Positions 53,203 to 62,405 of a stretch of 64,000 nucleotides of DNA are shown piece after piece. Both the position numbers and the translations under genes were made by a program. Location: NCBI RefSeq assembly GCF_035486915.1, contig NZ_DATHMR010000100.1, positions 11,118-75,117 of the forward strand, written 5' to 3'. The number at the start of each line of letters is the position of its first letter. Within the stretch, counting starts at the first letter, position 1. This stretch comes from Dyella_B sp035486915. GTDB lineage: Bacteria > Pseudomonadota > Gammaproteobacteria > Xanthomonadales > Rhodanobacteraceae. Under the pieces are notes generated by a model. That model saw only the letters and a program-made list of their open reading frames with translations. It had not been told where the DNA came from and made no database searches.

Positions 53203-54138
53203 TCAACGAACCTGGTTGGAAAGGGTTTCGATGACTTCGTCAAGGCCATCCTGCCAGTCCGGCAGAGCATAGCCGAACCGCTGCTGGAATCCCGAGTTGT
53301 CCAGCACCGACCACGCGGGTCGCTTGGCCGGAGTGGGGAATTCTGCCGTCGTAATGGGTACGACGCGCGGAACGCGTTCGATCAATCCACGGGCATGGGC
53401 TTTCTGGAAAATGATGCTCGCAAAACCCTGCCAGCTGGTGTGACCGCTGGCGACCAGATGATGAACGCCACGCATCGCGTTGCGTTGAGCGGCATCGGCT
53501 TGTTGCCATGCGGCGATGGCGGCGAGTGTGCCGCGAACGATCAGATCGGTGCTGGTTGGTGCACCGTGCTGATCGGCAACCACGCGCAGTTCTTCGCGCT
53601 CCGCACCCAATCGCAACATCGTGCGTAAAAAGTTGTGCCCGTGTGCGGCGTAAACCCATGCTGTGCGCAGCACGAGGTAATCGCATCCGCTCGTTTCCAG
53701 CGCATGCTCGCCCGCGAGCTTGCTGCGGCCGTATGCGCCAAGCGGGCCCGTCGACGCATTGACGGGATAGGGGTGCGTAGCGCTGCCGTCGAAAACGTAA
53801 TCGGTGGAGTAGTGCACCACCAACGCACCGTGGGAAGCAGCCCATTTGGCGAGCACGCGAACGGCTTCTCCGTTGACGCGCGTGGCCAGGTCTTCTTCCT
53901 GTTCGGCGCGATCCACGGCGGTATAAGCGGCGGCATTGACGATGATGCCGGGATGCAGGTTGTCCAGCAGTGTCGTCAATGTTTCAGGTGCAGACAGATC
54001 GGCAACTACCGCCGCGCCGCCATCGACGCGCGTGCCATCACGGCTTGCGGCGGTGACACGACCCAGTGCGGCCAGACCGCCTTGTTCGAGAAAACTGCGG
54101 CCGAGCTGACCGTTCGCGCCAAGCAGAAGAATATTCAT
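53203..54138 (-). CDS. rfbD: dTDP-4-dehydrorhamnose reductase
   Basis: A 311-residue NADPH-dependent reductase for the last step to dTDP-L-rhamnose. The Rossmann motif GANGQLGRSF is at residues 7-16; 'VVNAAAYTAVDRAEQEEDLA' and the catalytic YxxxK (YGRSKLAGE) are present. 'VHYSTDYVFDG' and 'LRTAWVYAAHGHNFLRTML' are family blocks. The start overlaps the rfbC stop by 4 bases. Confidence 0.95.
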   Translation of the reverse strand: MNILLLGANGQLGRSFLEQGGLAALGRVTAASRDGTRVDGGAAVVADLSAPETLTTLLDNLHPGIIVNAAAYTAVDRAEQEEDLATRVNGEAVRVLAKWAASHGALVVHYSTDYVFDGSATHPYPVNASTGPLGAYGRSKLAGEHALETSGCDYLVLRTAWVYAAHGHNFLRTMLRLGAEREELRVVADQHGAPTSTDLIVRGTLAAIAAWQQADAAQRNAMRGVHHLVASGHTSWQGFASIIFQKAHARGLIERVPRVVPITTAEFPTPAKRPAWSVLDNSGFQQRFGYALPDWQDGLDEVIETLSNQVR

Positions 54139-54692
54139 TCGGCAAACAAAGGAAGGCGATCGGCGGGTATGTCGGCAAGCAGTGGTGCTTTGAGATCTTT
54201 CTCGGAAAGCTGTGGCGCACTGATGGGCCAATCGATGCCAAGGCTCGCATCGTTCCAGCGCACACTTGCGTCGGCCTTGGCGTCGTAAAGTGCCGAGCAC
54301 TGATACGAAAACGTGGCGTGGTCAGAGAGTACGCAGAAGCCGTGTGCAAAACCTTCCGGTATCCAGAAGTGACGGTGATTTTCAGCAGTGAGCATCACGC
54401 CGGCCCACTGGCCGAACGTGGGCGAGCCGCGGCGAATATCGACGGCGACGTCATAGACCTCGCCTTCCAGCACGCTGACCAGCTTGCCTTGCGGGTTGGG
54501 CCACTGATAGTGCAGGCCGCGCAATACGCCTTTGCTCGAGCGCGAGACGTTGCTCTGAACGAAATCGGACGCGATGCCGGCGGCGACATACTTCGCCTTG
54601 TTGTAGCTTTCATAAAAGAAGCCACGTGCATCGCCAAACACCTGGGGTTCGATGACGACCGCGCCAGGCAATGAGGTCTGAACGATCTTCAT
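54135..54692 (-). CDS. rfbC: dTDP-4-dehydrorhamnose 3,5-epimerase
   Basis: A 185-residue cupin epimerase. Landmarks are 'EPQVFGDARGFFYESYN', 'VQSNVSRSSKGVLRGLHYQWPNPQGKLV' with the catalytic His, 'VAVDIRRGSPTFGQWAGV', 'FWIPEGFAHGFCVLSDHATFSYQCSALYD' with the catalytic Tyr, and 'SLGIDWPI'. ATG 54692 overlaps the rfbA stop by 4 bases; the long open frame upstream is not used. Confidence 0.95.
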   Translation of the reverse strand: MKIVQTSLPGAVVIEPQVFGDARGFFYESYNKAKYVAAGIASDFVQSNVSRSSKGVLRGLHYQWPNPQGKLVSVLEGEVYDVAVDIRRGSPTFGQWAGVMLTAENHRHFWIPEGFAHGFCVLSDHATFSYQCSALYDAKADASVRWNDASLGIDWPISAPQLSEKDLKAPLLADIPADRLPLFAE

Positions 54693-55576
54693 CCCACGTG
54701 TCCTTGTTCGATCAGGTTGAGCAGGTATTGGCCGTAACCGGTTTTGGCGAGCGGCGTGGCAAGCCGCTTCACTTGCTCTGCATCGATCCACTGATTGATG
54801 TATGCAATCTCTTCGGGACAGCACACTTTCAGGCCTTGGCGGTTTTCGATGGTTTCGATGTAATTGCCGGCCTCCATCAATGATTCGTGCGTACCGGTAT
54901 CGAGCCATGCGTAACCGCGGCCGAGTTGTTCCAGATGCAACGAGCCGTCTGCGAGATAAAGACGGTTGAGATCGGTAATCTCCAGCTCGCCGCGCGGCGA
55001 CGGTTTCAGATCTGCCGCAAAATCGCAGACGCGCGAATCGTAGAAGTACAGGCCCGTCACCGCGTAGTGCGATTTGGGTTTGGACGGCTTTTCTTCCAGA
55101 CCTACAACACGGCCGCTGGCGTCGAACTCGGCGACGCCGTAACGCTCCGGATCACGTACCCAATAACCGAATACCGTAGCGCCGTGCTCGCGCGAATCCG
55201 CGCGCTTCAGACGATCGGTGAGACCCACGCCGTAGAAGATGTTGTCGCCGAGTACCAGACAGCTTGGATCATTGCCGATGAAGTCGCGACCAATGACAAA
55301 CGCTTGCGCCAAACCGTCCGGAGAAGGTTGCACGGCGTACTGAATGTTGATGCCCCACTGCGATCCGTCACCCAGCAGGCGCTGAAACAGCGCTTGCTCA
55401 TGCGGTGTGTTGATCACCAGCACATCTTTGATGCCTGCAAGCATCAGCATCGACAGCGGATAAAAAATCATCGGCTTGTCGTAGACCGGCAACAGCTGTT
55501 TGCTGACGGCTTGGGTGATGGGATAAAGACGCGTGCCGGAACCGCCGGCAAGAATGATGCCCTTACGCTTGCTCAT
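54689..55576 (-). CDS. rfbA: Glucose-1-phosphate thymidylyltransferase
   Basis: A 295-residue enzyme activating glucose-1-phosphate with dTTP. Signatures are KGIILAGGSGTRLYPITQAVSKQLLPVYDKPMIFYPLS at the N-terminus, 'LVLGDNIFYG', 'VVGLEEKPSKPKSHYAVTGLYFYD' and 'RGYAWLDTGTHESLMEAG'. ATG 55576 overlaps the rfbB stop by 4 bases; the 126 residues open upstream are not part of the protein. It has the usual RmlA length. Confidence 0.96.
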   Translation of the reverse strand: MSKRKGIILAGGSGTRLYPITQAVSKQLLPVYDKPMIFYPLSMLMLAGIKDVLVINTPHEQALFQRLLGDGSQWGINIQYAVQPSPDGLAQAFVIGRDFIGNDPSCLVLGDNIFYGVGLTDRLKRADSREHGATVFGYWVRDPERYGVAEFDASGRVVGLEEKPSKPKSHYAVTGLYFYDSRVCDFAADLKPSPRGELEITDLNRLYLADGSLHLEQLGRGYAWLDTGTHESLMEAGNYIETIENRQGLKVCCPEEIAYINQWIDAEQVKRLATPLAKTGYGQYLLNLIEQGHVG

Positions 55577-56622
55577 ACGCCCAGACGCTCCATGCGGTAG
55601 CTGCCATCGAGTACGCGCTGTACCCAGGGTTGATGAGTGAGATACCACTCTACCGTTTGCTTTATTCCGCTTTCGAACGATTGCGATGGCTGCCAACCGA
55701 GCTCGCGCTGCAATTTGCTGGAGTCGATCGCATAGCGACGGTCGTGACCGGGGCGATCCTTGACGTAAGTGATTAACGATTCGCGAGAGCGGCCATCCGC
55801 AAGCGGACGTTGGGCATCCAGTAGCGCACAAATGGTCTTCACCACAGTGATGTTGGTGCGTTCGGCATTTCCGCCTACGTTGTAGGTTTCGCTCACCTTG
55901 CCAGCATCGAGCACACGGCGAATGGCAGAGCAGTGATCGCCCACGAACAACCAATCGCGAATGTTCATGCCATCGCCGTACACCGGCAGCGGCTCGCCGG
56001 CGAGCGCCTTCTGGATGACCAGCGGAATCAGTTTTTCAGGGAACTGATACGGACCGTAGTTGTTCGAGCAATTGGTGGTGAGCGTTGGCAAACCATACGT
56101 GTGATGGAACGCGCGCACCAGGTGATCGGAGGCTGCCTTGGACGCCGAGTAGGGCGAGTTGGGCGCGTAAGGCGTCGTTTCGGTGAACTTGCCGTCGGCG
56201 CCGAGCGAACCGTAAACCTCGTCGGTGGAAACGTGCAGGAAACGGAACTCGTCCTTCGATTTGCCTTCCAGCTCGCGCCAGTAGTCGCGGGTGGATTCCA
56301 GCAAGCCAAGGGTGCCCACCACGTTGGTGTGGATAAAAGCCCCGGGACCGTCGATCGAACGATCGACGTGGGATTCGGCGGCAAAGTTCACTACGGCGTC
56401 AGGCTTGTGTTCGGCCAGCAAACGAGTGATCAAAGTGCGGTCGCCGATATCGCCTTGCACGAAAACGTGACGACCGTTATCTGCCAAAGGCTCCAGCGTG
56501 TCGAGATTGCCTGCATAGGTGAGCTTGTCCAGATTCACCACGCGCAGGCCATCGGCCACGGCTTGCAGCACAAAGTTGGCGCCAATAAAACCGGCTCCGC
56601 CGGTAACGAGCAATGTTTTCAT
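55573..56622 (-). CDS. rfbB: dTDP-glucose 4,6-dehydratase
   Basis: A 349-residue short-chain dehydrogenase-fold enzyme, first committed step to dTDP-rhamnose. 'LLVTGGAGFIGANFV' binds NAD; 'VNFAAESHVDRSIDGP', the catalytic 'STDEVYGSL' (Thr-Asp-Glu) and 'YSASKAASDHLVRAF' (YxxxK) are all present, as is 'RPGHDRRYAIDSSKL'. GGAGGG lies 4 bases before ATG 56622. It is first gene of the five-gene rfbB-A-C-D-manC operon, in which the four rfb genes are joined by 4-base ATGA overlaps. Confidence 0.96.
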   Translation of the reverse strand: MKTLLVTGGAGFIGANFVLQAVADGLRVVNLDKLTYAGNLDTLEPLADNGRHVFVQGDIGDRTLITRLLAEHKPDAVVNFAAESHVDRSIDGPGAFIHTNVVGTLGLLESTRDYWRELEGKSKDEFRFLHVSTDEVYGSLGADGKFTETTPYAPNSPYSASKAASDHLVRAFHHTYGLPTLTTNCSNNYGPYQFPEKLIPLVIQKALAGEPLPVYGDGMNIRDWLFVGDHCSAIRRVLDAGKVSETYNVGGNAERTNITVVKTICALLDAQRPLADGRSRESLITYVKDRPGHDRRYAIDSSKLQRELGWQPSQSFESGIKQTVEWYLTHQPWVQRVLDGSYRMERLGV

Positions 56623-56981
56623 CTGACCCTCCGAGGTGGCCGCACATTTTGTCATAGCGCGGGTTTTGTCGGATTGTTTTGTGGAGCACGGGACTAGAGC
56701 GCATTCATATCCACTTTGGTAAACGGATGAGTATGGTTATTCCCGTGGTGTCGAAAGCTCAGCTTCCCGCAAGGAAATCGGCTAAATTCCCCCCGCCCAG
56801 ATGGTGCTATCCGTGCAAGGAGACGCTTAAGTCGATGCCGAGCTGGATTGGGCCCATGGAGGCATGAAGCCGGATGGTAAGCCTTTGGTTGTCTACGACG
56901 TTTATTTCAGCTGTTCAGCCTGAGACGGTAATATGGCTCGTTTATCGCCGATTTCCATTGCAAGCCGGGGCCGCCAGCAAT
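56623..56981. other. Divergent intergenic region between rfbB and metB
   Basis: A 359-base gap that must contain the rfb operon promoter and the metB promoter. I looked for a methionine-type riboswitch and for repeats in front of metB and see neither with confidence. A short open frame at 56679-56867 lacks support. Confidence 0.5.
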
Positions 56982-58151
56982 ATGAAAAAGTCTAAGAAGA
57001 ACAGTCCGCTAGGTTTAGGAACCCGCGCCATTCATGCCGGCCAGCACCCTGATCCGAGCACGGGCGCCATCATGACGCCCATCTACGCCACGTCCACTTA
57101 CGTGCAACAAAGCCCGGGTAAGCACAAGGGTTACGAGTATTCGCGAACGCAAAATCCTACGCGAATGGCGTATGAGCGCTGCGTGGCAGACTTGGAGGGC
57201 GGCGCTGCCGGTTTTGCTTTTGCCTCGGGCTTGGCCGCGGCGGCGACCGTGCTGGATATGCTCGATTCCGGTAGCCATGTCATCGCCATGGACGACCTCT
57301 ACGGCGGCAGCTACCGGCTATTCGAACGGGTGCGTCGACGTTCGGCTGGACTGGATTTCAGCTTCATCGACCTGAACGATGGTGACGCGCTCAAAGCCGC
57401 ATTGAAGCCCAATACGCGCATGATCTGGGCCGAAACACCGACCAACCCGATGCTGAAGCTGGTGGATCTATCCAAGGTCGCCCGCTTCGCCAAAAAGTAC
57501 GGCTTGACCCTGGTGGTGGACAACACGTTCTGCTCCCCCATGCTGCAGCGCCCGCTGGAACACGGCGCCGATCTCGTGCTGCATTCGGCCACCAAGTATC
57601 TGAATGGGCACTCCGACATGGTGGGTGGCATCGTGGTGGCCGGTAGCCGTGAGCTCGCCGAACAGATGGCGTTTTTACAAAATTCGGTGGGAGCCGTGGC
57701 CGGACCGTTCGACGCCTTCCTGGCGATGCGTGGTCTGAAGACGCTGCATTTGCGCATGAAGGCGCATTGCGAGGGCGCCGGCGAGCTGGCACGTTGGCTC
57801 GAAAAGCATCCGGCCATCGAGCGCGTGATTTATCCCGGGCTGAAAAGCCATCCTCAGCACGCTCTAGCGCGCCGACAGATGGATGGCTTCGGCGGGATCA
57901 TCAGCGTAGAAATCAAGGGCGGTTTGAAAAAGGCTCGCCGCATGCTGGAGCGTTGCGAGCTCTTTGCACTGGCTGAATCGCTTGGCGGGGTGGAAAGTCT
58001 GATAGAGCATCCCGCGATCATGACGCATGCTTCCGTGCCCCCGGCCAATCGCAAGCGGTTAGGTATCAGCGATGGCTTGGTACGGTTGTCGGTGGGAGTA
58101 GAGGATATTTCGGATTTGCAACGTGAATTATCCGTTGCGTTGTCGAATTAG
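56982..58151 (+). CDS. metB: Cystathionine gamma-synthase/gamma-lyase (Cys/Met PLP family)
   Basis: A 389-residue PLP enzyme. 'GTRAIHAGQHPDPSTGAIMTPIYATSTYVQQSPG', the PLP tyrosine/arginine in 'YEYSRTQNPTR', 'ASGLAAAATVLDML', 'VVDNTFCSPMLQRPLEHGADLVLHSATKYLNGHSD' with PLP-lysine K205, and 'ESLGGVESLIEHPAIMTHASVP' are diagnostic. Synthase and lyase are hard to separate by eye, and I use the name the locus carries in Xanthomonas. Upstream in-frame residues are ignored. metB beside LPS genes is the classic xanthomonad landmark. Confidence 0.88.
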   Translation: MKKSKKNSPLGLGTRAIHAGQHPDPSTGAIMTPIYATSTYVQQSPGKHKGYEYSRTQNPTRMAYERCVADLEGGAAGFAFASGLAAAATVLDMLDSGSHVIAMDDLYGGSYRLFERVRRRSAGLDFSFIDLNDGDALKAALKPNTRMIWAETPTNPMLKLVDLSKVARFAKKYGLTLVVDNTFCSPMLQRPLEHGADLVLHSATKYLNGHSDMVGGIVVAGSRELAEQMAFLQNSVGAVAGPFDAFLAMRGLKTLHLRMKAHCEGAGELARWLEKHPAIERVIYPGLKSHPQHALARRQMDGFGGIISVEIKGGLKKARRMLERCELFALAESLGGVESLIEHPAIMTHASVPPANRKRLGISDGLVRLSVGVEDISDLQRELSVALSN

Positions 58152-58281
58152 TCCGGTGCCAACAGAGCTTTGATGAAGGCTGCATTAGTTCATGCTGGTC
58201 ACGCGTACGGTACACAAAAAAGCGAGTGGACGTACCAGCTTTTACTAGGTGCCGTAAATTGCACGTTTGGGAGAAGGTAAA

Positions 58282-59139
58282 TTGAGTAAATCCGCTCAGG
58301 GTGGCCGGAGTGACGTCACAGAACTGCACGAGCGCAGGAGGTGGGAGTGGCCATTTGCGTCTTTGACCCGTCACAGATCGTTGGTGTGGGAGCTCACCAA
58401 GCGTGAGGTTCTAGGGCGATATCGCGGTGCGAGCTTCGGACTGGCGTGGTCGGTAATCAGTCCGTTTCTGATGTTGGGCGTTTATGCATTTGCTTTTGGC
58501 GAGGTGCTGAAGAGTCGTTGGCCGCAAAGTGCGGGAGGCAACCATTCCTATGCAGTCATTCTATTCGTAGGTTTGATTGTTCATGGATTTTTTGCGGAGT
58601 GCATAACTCGTGCTGCCACACTGATCGTGGCTAATCCCAACTTCGTCAAACGAGTCGTTTTTCCACTGGATATTCTTCCGTGGCCAATGGTCTTTTCTGC
58701 AATTTTCCACGCGCTGATCAATACATGTGTATTAGCGCTACTGATGCTCGCCACTGAACAGAGGTTGCATGCGACCATTGTGCTAGTGCCAATCATTTTC
58801 ATGCCGCTGATGCTCGTGACCCTGGGGGTCTCGTGGGTTTTGGCATCCCTGGGGGTGTATCTCAGAGATATAAGTCAGGTGATGCCTGTTCTGGCTACGG
58901 CATTGCTCTTTCTGTCCTCGGCCATCGTTCCAGTGAATATTCTGCCGAGCGCTATGCAGAGGTTGTTTTACATGAATCCACTTACGTTCTTCATTGATCA
59001 GGCGCGTATCGTTGCTTTGGTCGGGGCAATGCCAGATTGGTCGGAACTTGCCATGGCGACTGCCATCGGATTTGTTGTCGCGTGGTTAGGTCATGCCTGG
59101 TTTATGGCCACGCAAAGGGGCTTCGCTGATGTCCTCTGA
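58282..59139 (+). CDS. wzm: O-antigen ABC transporter permease Wzm
   Basis: A 285-residue ABC-2 type permease with about six membrane helices. 'LVWELTKREVLGRYRGASFGLAWSVISPFLMLGVYAFAFGEV' is the family amphipathic entry and first helix; 'NPNFVKRVVFPLDILPW' and 'FLSSAIVPVNILPSAMQRLFYMNPLTFFIDQAR' are the conserved loops. The start is TTG 58282 with AGAAGG a few bases upstream; no ATG is available. It exports a polymerised glycan bound to undecaprenyl diphosphate together with Wzt, whose start it overlaps by 11 bases. Confidence 0.93.
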   Translation: MSKSAQGGRSDVTELHERRRWEWPFASLTRHRSLVWELTKREVLGRYRGASFGLAWSVISPFLMLGVYAFAFGEVLKSRWPQSAGGNHSYAVILFVGLIVHGFFAECITRAATLIVANPNFVKRVVFPLDILPWPMVFSAIFHALINTCVLALLMLATEQRLHATIVLVPIIFMPLMLVTLGVSWVLASLGVYLRDISQVMPVLATALLFLSSAIVPVNILPSAMQRLFYMNPLTFFIDQARIVALVGAMPDWSELAMATAIGFVVAWLGHAWFMATQRGFADVL

Positions 59140-60487
59140 ACTGATCGTCGAGGCCAAAGGGGTTGGAAAGGTATTTCCCATTTACGACAAGCCTCACTAT
59201 CGCCTGATGCAGATGATCTTTGGGGGAACCAAATGGCATCGCGAGTTCTGCGCGCTTTCCAACGTTAACTTTTCTATCCGGCGCGGCGAAACAGTGGGAA
59301 TCGTAGGGCGCAACGGTTCCGGCAAGTCAACGTTGCTGCAAATTCTCTGCGGCACTCTTGCTCCAACATCAGGCGACGTGCATGTACGCGGCCGAGTTGC
59401 TGCGCTGCTGGAGTTGGGGGCGGGCTTCAATCCGGAGTTCACTGGTCTTGAAAACGTGTATCTCAATGGCACGGTGCTGGGGCTGACGCGTGCGCAGATT
59501 GCCGAGCGTTTGGACAAAATTCTTGCCTTTGCTGAAATTGGCGAATTTATAGATCGTCCCGTAAAAACATACTCAAGCGGTATGTATGTGCGTCTTGCGT
59601 TTGCGGTGGCCATTCACGTCGAGCCCGACTTATTGGTGGTGGACGAAGCTTTATCTGTGGGCGATGAAGCCTTCCAACGAAAATGTTTTGCCCGAATAGA
59701 CAAGTTGCGCGATGCCGGGTGCACCGTACTGTTCGTCTCACATTCTGCAGGTATCGTGGTGGAGCTTTGCGATCGTGCGATCCTTTTGGATCGTGGCGAA
59801 GTTCTCGCCGATGGTTTACCTAAAGCGGTCATTTCCCGATATCAGCGAATGCTCTATGCACGAGAGGAACGTGCGACAGAGCTCCGCATGACTATGCGAC
59901 AAGAATATAGTGGCGGTGCCCCTGCGCTGTCGGTAATAAGTCCTGCTAACCATACGCCCGGGCCATCCCAGGTAAAGAAACACGATGCAGTCGAAGCCTA
60001 TTACGACGAAAATCTGAAGTCGCAGAGTGAAGTCATATACTCGAGCCAGGGTGCCGTGATCCATGACCCTCATCTGGAAACTATGGATGGAAGGCGGGTC
60101 AACGTTCTGAACGCCGGTGAGCGTTACTTTTACGTATATCAGGTCAAGTTCGAGCAAACCATAGTGGGTGTGCGGTTTGGCATGATGATTAAGTCCATTA
60201 CGGGAATAGAAATTGCGGGTGCGGTCAGTGCGCCTAGCCAAAATGCCATTGAAATGGTTGATGCGGGTAAGACGTATTCGTTGCGCTACGGTTTTGATTG
60301 CGATCTGGCCGGTGGCACTTACTTTATGAATGCTGGAGTGTTGGGGCGTATAGGTGAGGAGGAAACTTACCTTGATCGCCGAATCGACGTGCTGATGTTC
60401 AGGGTAATGGCTTCATCCGATCGTATGTCGACCGGCTGGGTAGACCTGGTCGACGGTGTGACGCTTGAGGCAACTGAAGGAACCTGA
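59129..60487 (+). CDS. wzt: O-antigen ABC transporter ATP-binding protein Wzt
   Basis: A 452-residue ATPase. The first 250 residues are the ABC domain: Walker A GRNGSGKST at 60-68, signature YSSGMYVRLAFAVA near 150 and Walker B LLVVDEAL near 170, with the 'FVSHSAGIVVELCDRAILLDRG' switch. Residues about 300-440 are a separate C-terminal beta-sandwich (VIHDPHLETMDGRRVNVLNAGERYFYVYQVKFEQ..), as in Wzt proteins that recognise a specific glycan terminus before export. It overlaps wzm by 11 bases. Confidence 0.94.
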   Translation: MSSELIVEAKGVGKVFPIYDKPHYRLMQMIFGGTKWHREFCALSNVNFSIRRGETVGIVGRNGSGKSTLLQILCGTLAPTSGDVHVRGRVAALLELGAGFNPEFTGLENVYLNGTVLGLTRAQIAERLDKILAFAEIGEFIDRPVKTYSSGMYVRLAFAVAIHVEPDLLVVDEALSVGDEAFQRKCFARIDKLRDAGCTVLFVSHSAGIVVELCDRAILLDRGEVLADGLPKAVISRYQRMLYAREERATELRMTMRQEYSGGAPALSVISPANHTPGPSQVKKHDAVEAYYDENLKSQSEVIYSSQGAVIHDPHLETMDGRRVNVLNAGERYFYVYQVKFEQTIVGVRFGMMIKSITGIEIAGAVSAPSQNAIEMVDAGKTYSLRYGFDCDLAGGTYFMNAGVLGRIGEEETYLDRRIDVLMFRVMASSDRMSTGWVDLVDGVTLEATEGT

Positions 60488-60492
60488 TAACC

Positions 60493-62226
60493 ATGAATGC
60501 GTCAGCTAAATCGAATCGTCTTTGTGTTCTGGTGCTTGGTATGCACCGCAGTGGTACGTCGGCCATGACGCGGTGCTTGAACTTGCTAGGCATGGATCTT
60601 GGTTCGCATCTGCTCAGCCCGGAAAACATGAATGCGAAAGGATTCTGGGAGCACGCGGATGCGGTTCGAATCAACGATCAGCTTCTGCATTCGATGAAGA
60701 CTTTTTGGCACAGCCTGGAACCTCTGCCACAAAATTGGCTAGAGAGTAGTGCTGCGCAGGAGGCCAGATCGAATATCAAGGCTCTTATTAAGCGCGACTT
60801 TTCAGACGTGCCTTTCTGGGGGATCAAGGATCCGCGTTTGTGCCGCTTGGCGCCTTTATGGCTGGACGTGCTGCATGAACTGGATATACCGGTGGCTACC
60901 GTATTTGTGACTCGGTCGCCCATGGAAGTGGCCGCGTCTCTTGAGCGTGTTCATCATCTGAGTCGCGCCTTCGGTGTCGCGTCATGGATGCAGCATTTGG
61001 CAGAGGCAGAAGTTGCGACGCGTGATACCCCTCGTTACATGGTGGCGTATGACCAGCTTTTGAGAGATCCAGTTTCAACGTTGACGCATTTGGGGGACGC
61101 ACTGAGCATTCATTGGTCGGTTCCGGTCAATGAGCGGAAAGATGCCGTCACCTCATTTCTCGACGACGGGCTTCGCACTCAGAAACAAGACATGGCGAAC
61201 GAGGGTCTTCCTTCCTTGGCTCGGCGAATGGTCGAGACTGTGGAGCAGATAATCTCGTCTGGCAATTCACTGGAGAGCTGGAGAAAACTATCCCATTTGG
61301 CTGACGAGGTTGTCGACTTCAGTGAGCTATTGGGCAGCTTGGAGCAGGTGGAGAAGTCCGGTGGGCTGTCCAAGTCCAAAATCAGTGCGCAGTTTTATTA
61401 TGCGCAAGAAGGGCAGCCTTTTGATGAGACCCGTTCGTCTCGCATGGAGCTAACGGGAGGGGAGAGGTGCCAGCTTGATTTTCCGCTTCTCAATAACGGC
61501 GATGCGGAAACTTTTAGTACAAGGTATCGATTAGATCCTGTAGATAGGGCAGTCCACTGCGTCATTCATTCGCTTGTTCTTCTGGATGATGATAGTCAAG
61601 TCATTTGGAATTTTTCTCGAGGGAATGATTTCTCGCTCATTGGCTTTACTACGTATGAAGCCGGTTTAATCGAACGGGAGCTCGTTCGTACCGACACCGA
61701 CCCGCAGGTGCTTTTCACCTGGCCGGAAGACATTCTTCGTCAGGGGCGTGTTTTGCGACTGGATATCGAATTGCTTTCCGAGTTGGATCTTGTTGATGAA
61801 CTGATCACAAAAAATTCTTCGTTAAGCGAGCAATTGGCCGAGCGTAATAGCGAATACAAAAAGCTCGTCGAAGTTAAGGACAATGCCACTGGACAGTTGG
61901 AAGTCATGGCGGCGGAGCTGAAGCGGACTGAATCCGAGAATTTGGTCAAGGAATTGACCCACGCTAGGGAGCGGCTTGAGCTGACCGCGCGCTTTCAAAA
62001 CGACATTCAGCAAAGTGAAGAGCGTTTGTCGGCTGAGTTACAGAAGGCACGCGCGGAACATGCGGGGTCGCTTCAGGAAATCGAAAGGTTGACGGCGACG
62101 CTGCAAGAGCAGAAGTTGCAGATTGAAGGGCAGGGGGCGCAGATCGAAGAGCAGAGGTCGCAGATCGAAGAGCTGCAAAGAAGTATTAGCTATCGAATTT
62201 TGCGGCGACTTCGCGGAAGAAAATGA
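60493..62226 (+). CDS. Sulfotransferase fused to O-antigen-type module and coiled coil
   Basis: A 577-residue cytosolic protein. Residues 1-260 are a sulfotransferase-like P-loop domain with the PAPS 5'-phosphosulfate loop LGMHRSGTSAMTR (14-26), and 'WGIKDPRLCRLAPLW' and 'VFVTRSPMEVAASLERVH' as the 3'-phosphate region. Residues about 300-430 (RYRLDPVDRAVHCVIHSLVLLDDDSQVIWNF) resemble the beta module seen in some O-antigen glycosyltransferases. Residues 440-565 are a coiled coil, with a three-fold 7-residue repeat at 543-563, ending in 'SYRILRRLRGRK'. It starts 5 bases after wzt, so it belongs to the O-antigen operon and may sulfate the glycan. Confidence 0.72.
   Translation: MNASAKSNRLCVLVLGMHRSGTSAMTRCLNLLGMDLGSHLLSPENMNAKGFWEHADAVRINDQLLHSMKTFWHSLEPLPQNWLESSAAQEARSNIKALIKRDFSDVPFWGIKDPRLCRLAPLWLDVLHELDIPVATVFVTRSPMEVAASLERVHHLSRAFGVASWMQHLAEAEVATRDTPRYMVAYDQLLRDPVSTLTHLGDALSIHWSVPVNERKDAVTSFLDDGLRTQKQDMANEGLPSLARRMVETVEQIISSGNSLESWRKLSHLADEVVDFSELLGSLEQVEKSGGLSKSKISAQFYYAQEGQPFDETRSSRMELTGGERCQLDFPLLNNGDAETFSTRYRLDPVDRAVHCVIHSLVLLDDDSQVIWNFSRGNDFSLIGFTTYEAGLIERELVRTDTDPQVLFTWPEDILRQGRVLRLDIELLSELDLVDELITKNSSLSEQLAERNSEYKKLVEVKDNATGQLEVMAAELKRTESENLVKELTHARERLELTARFQNDIQQSEERLSAELQKARAEHAGSLQEIERLTATLQEQKLQIEGQGAQIEEQRSQIEELQRSISYRILRRLRGRK
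62119..62181 (+). repeat. Three tandem 21-bp units encoding coiled-coil heptads
   Basis: Three in-frame 21-bp units (62119-62139, 62140-62160, 62161-62181) each begin CAG AT(C/T) GAA and encode the heptads QIEGQGA, QIEEQRS and QIEELQR. The second and third share their first 14 bases. They sit at the end of the sulfotransferase fusion's coiled coil and are a likely site of copy-number change. Confidence 0.8.
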
Positions 62227-62405
62227 CGTGCTTGTGACTATATCGATAGCGACTTTCGGAAGAATTAATTTAATTAAAATGGATTGGTCAATGCGTGGTA
62301 GATGATGATTCTTTTCATCATGAGGATGACGCGTCAACTGCGCATAGGCTGCAAATACACACATGGGCGACGCGATTTTGAAGCACGCCGACCAAGATTG
62401 AGAAA

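Noticed and set aside
56623..56981. Possible SAM-type riboswitch in front of metB
   Set aside because: I compared the region by eye with the SAM-I, SAM-II and SAH consensus cores and found no convincing match; a covariance-model search would be needed to say more.
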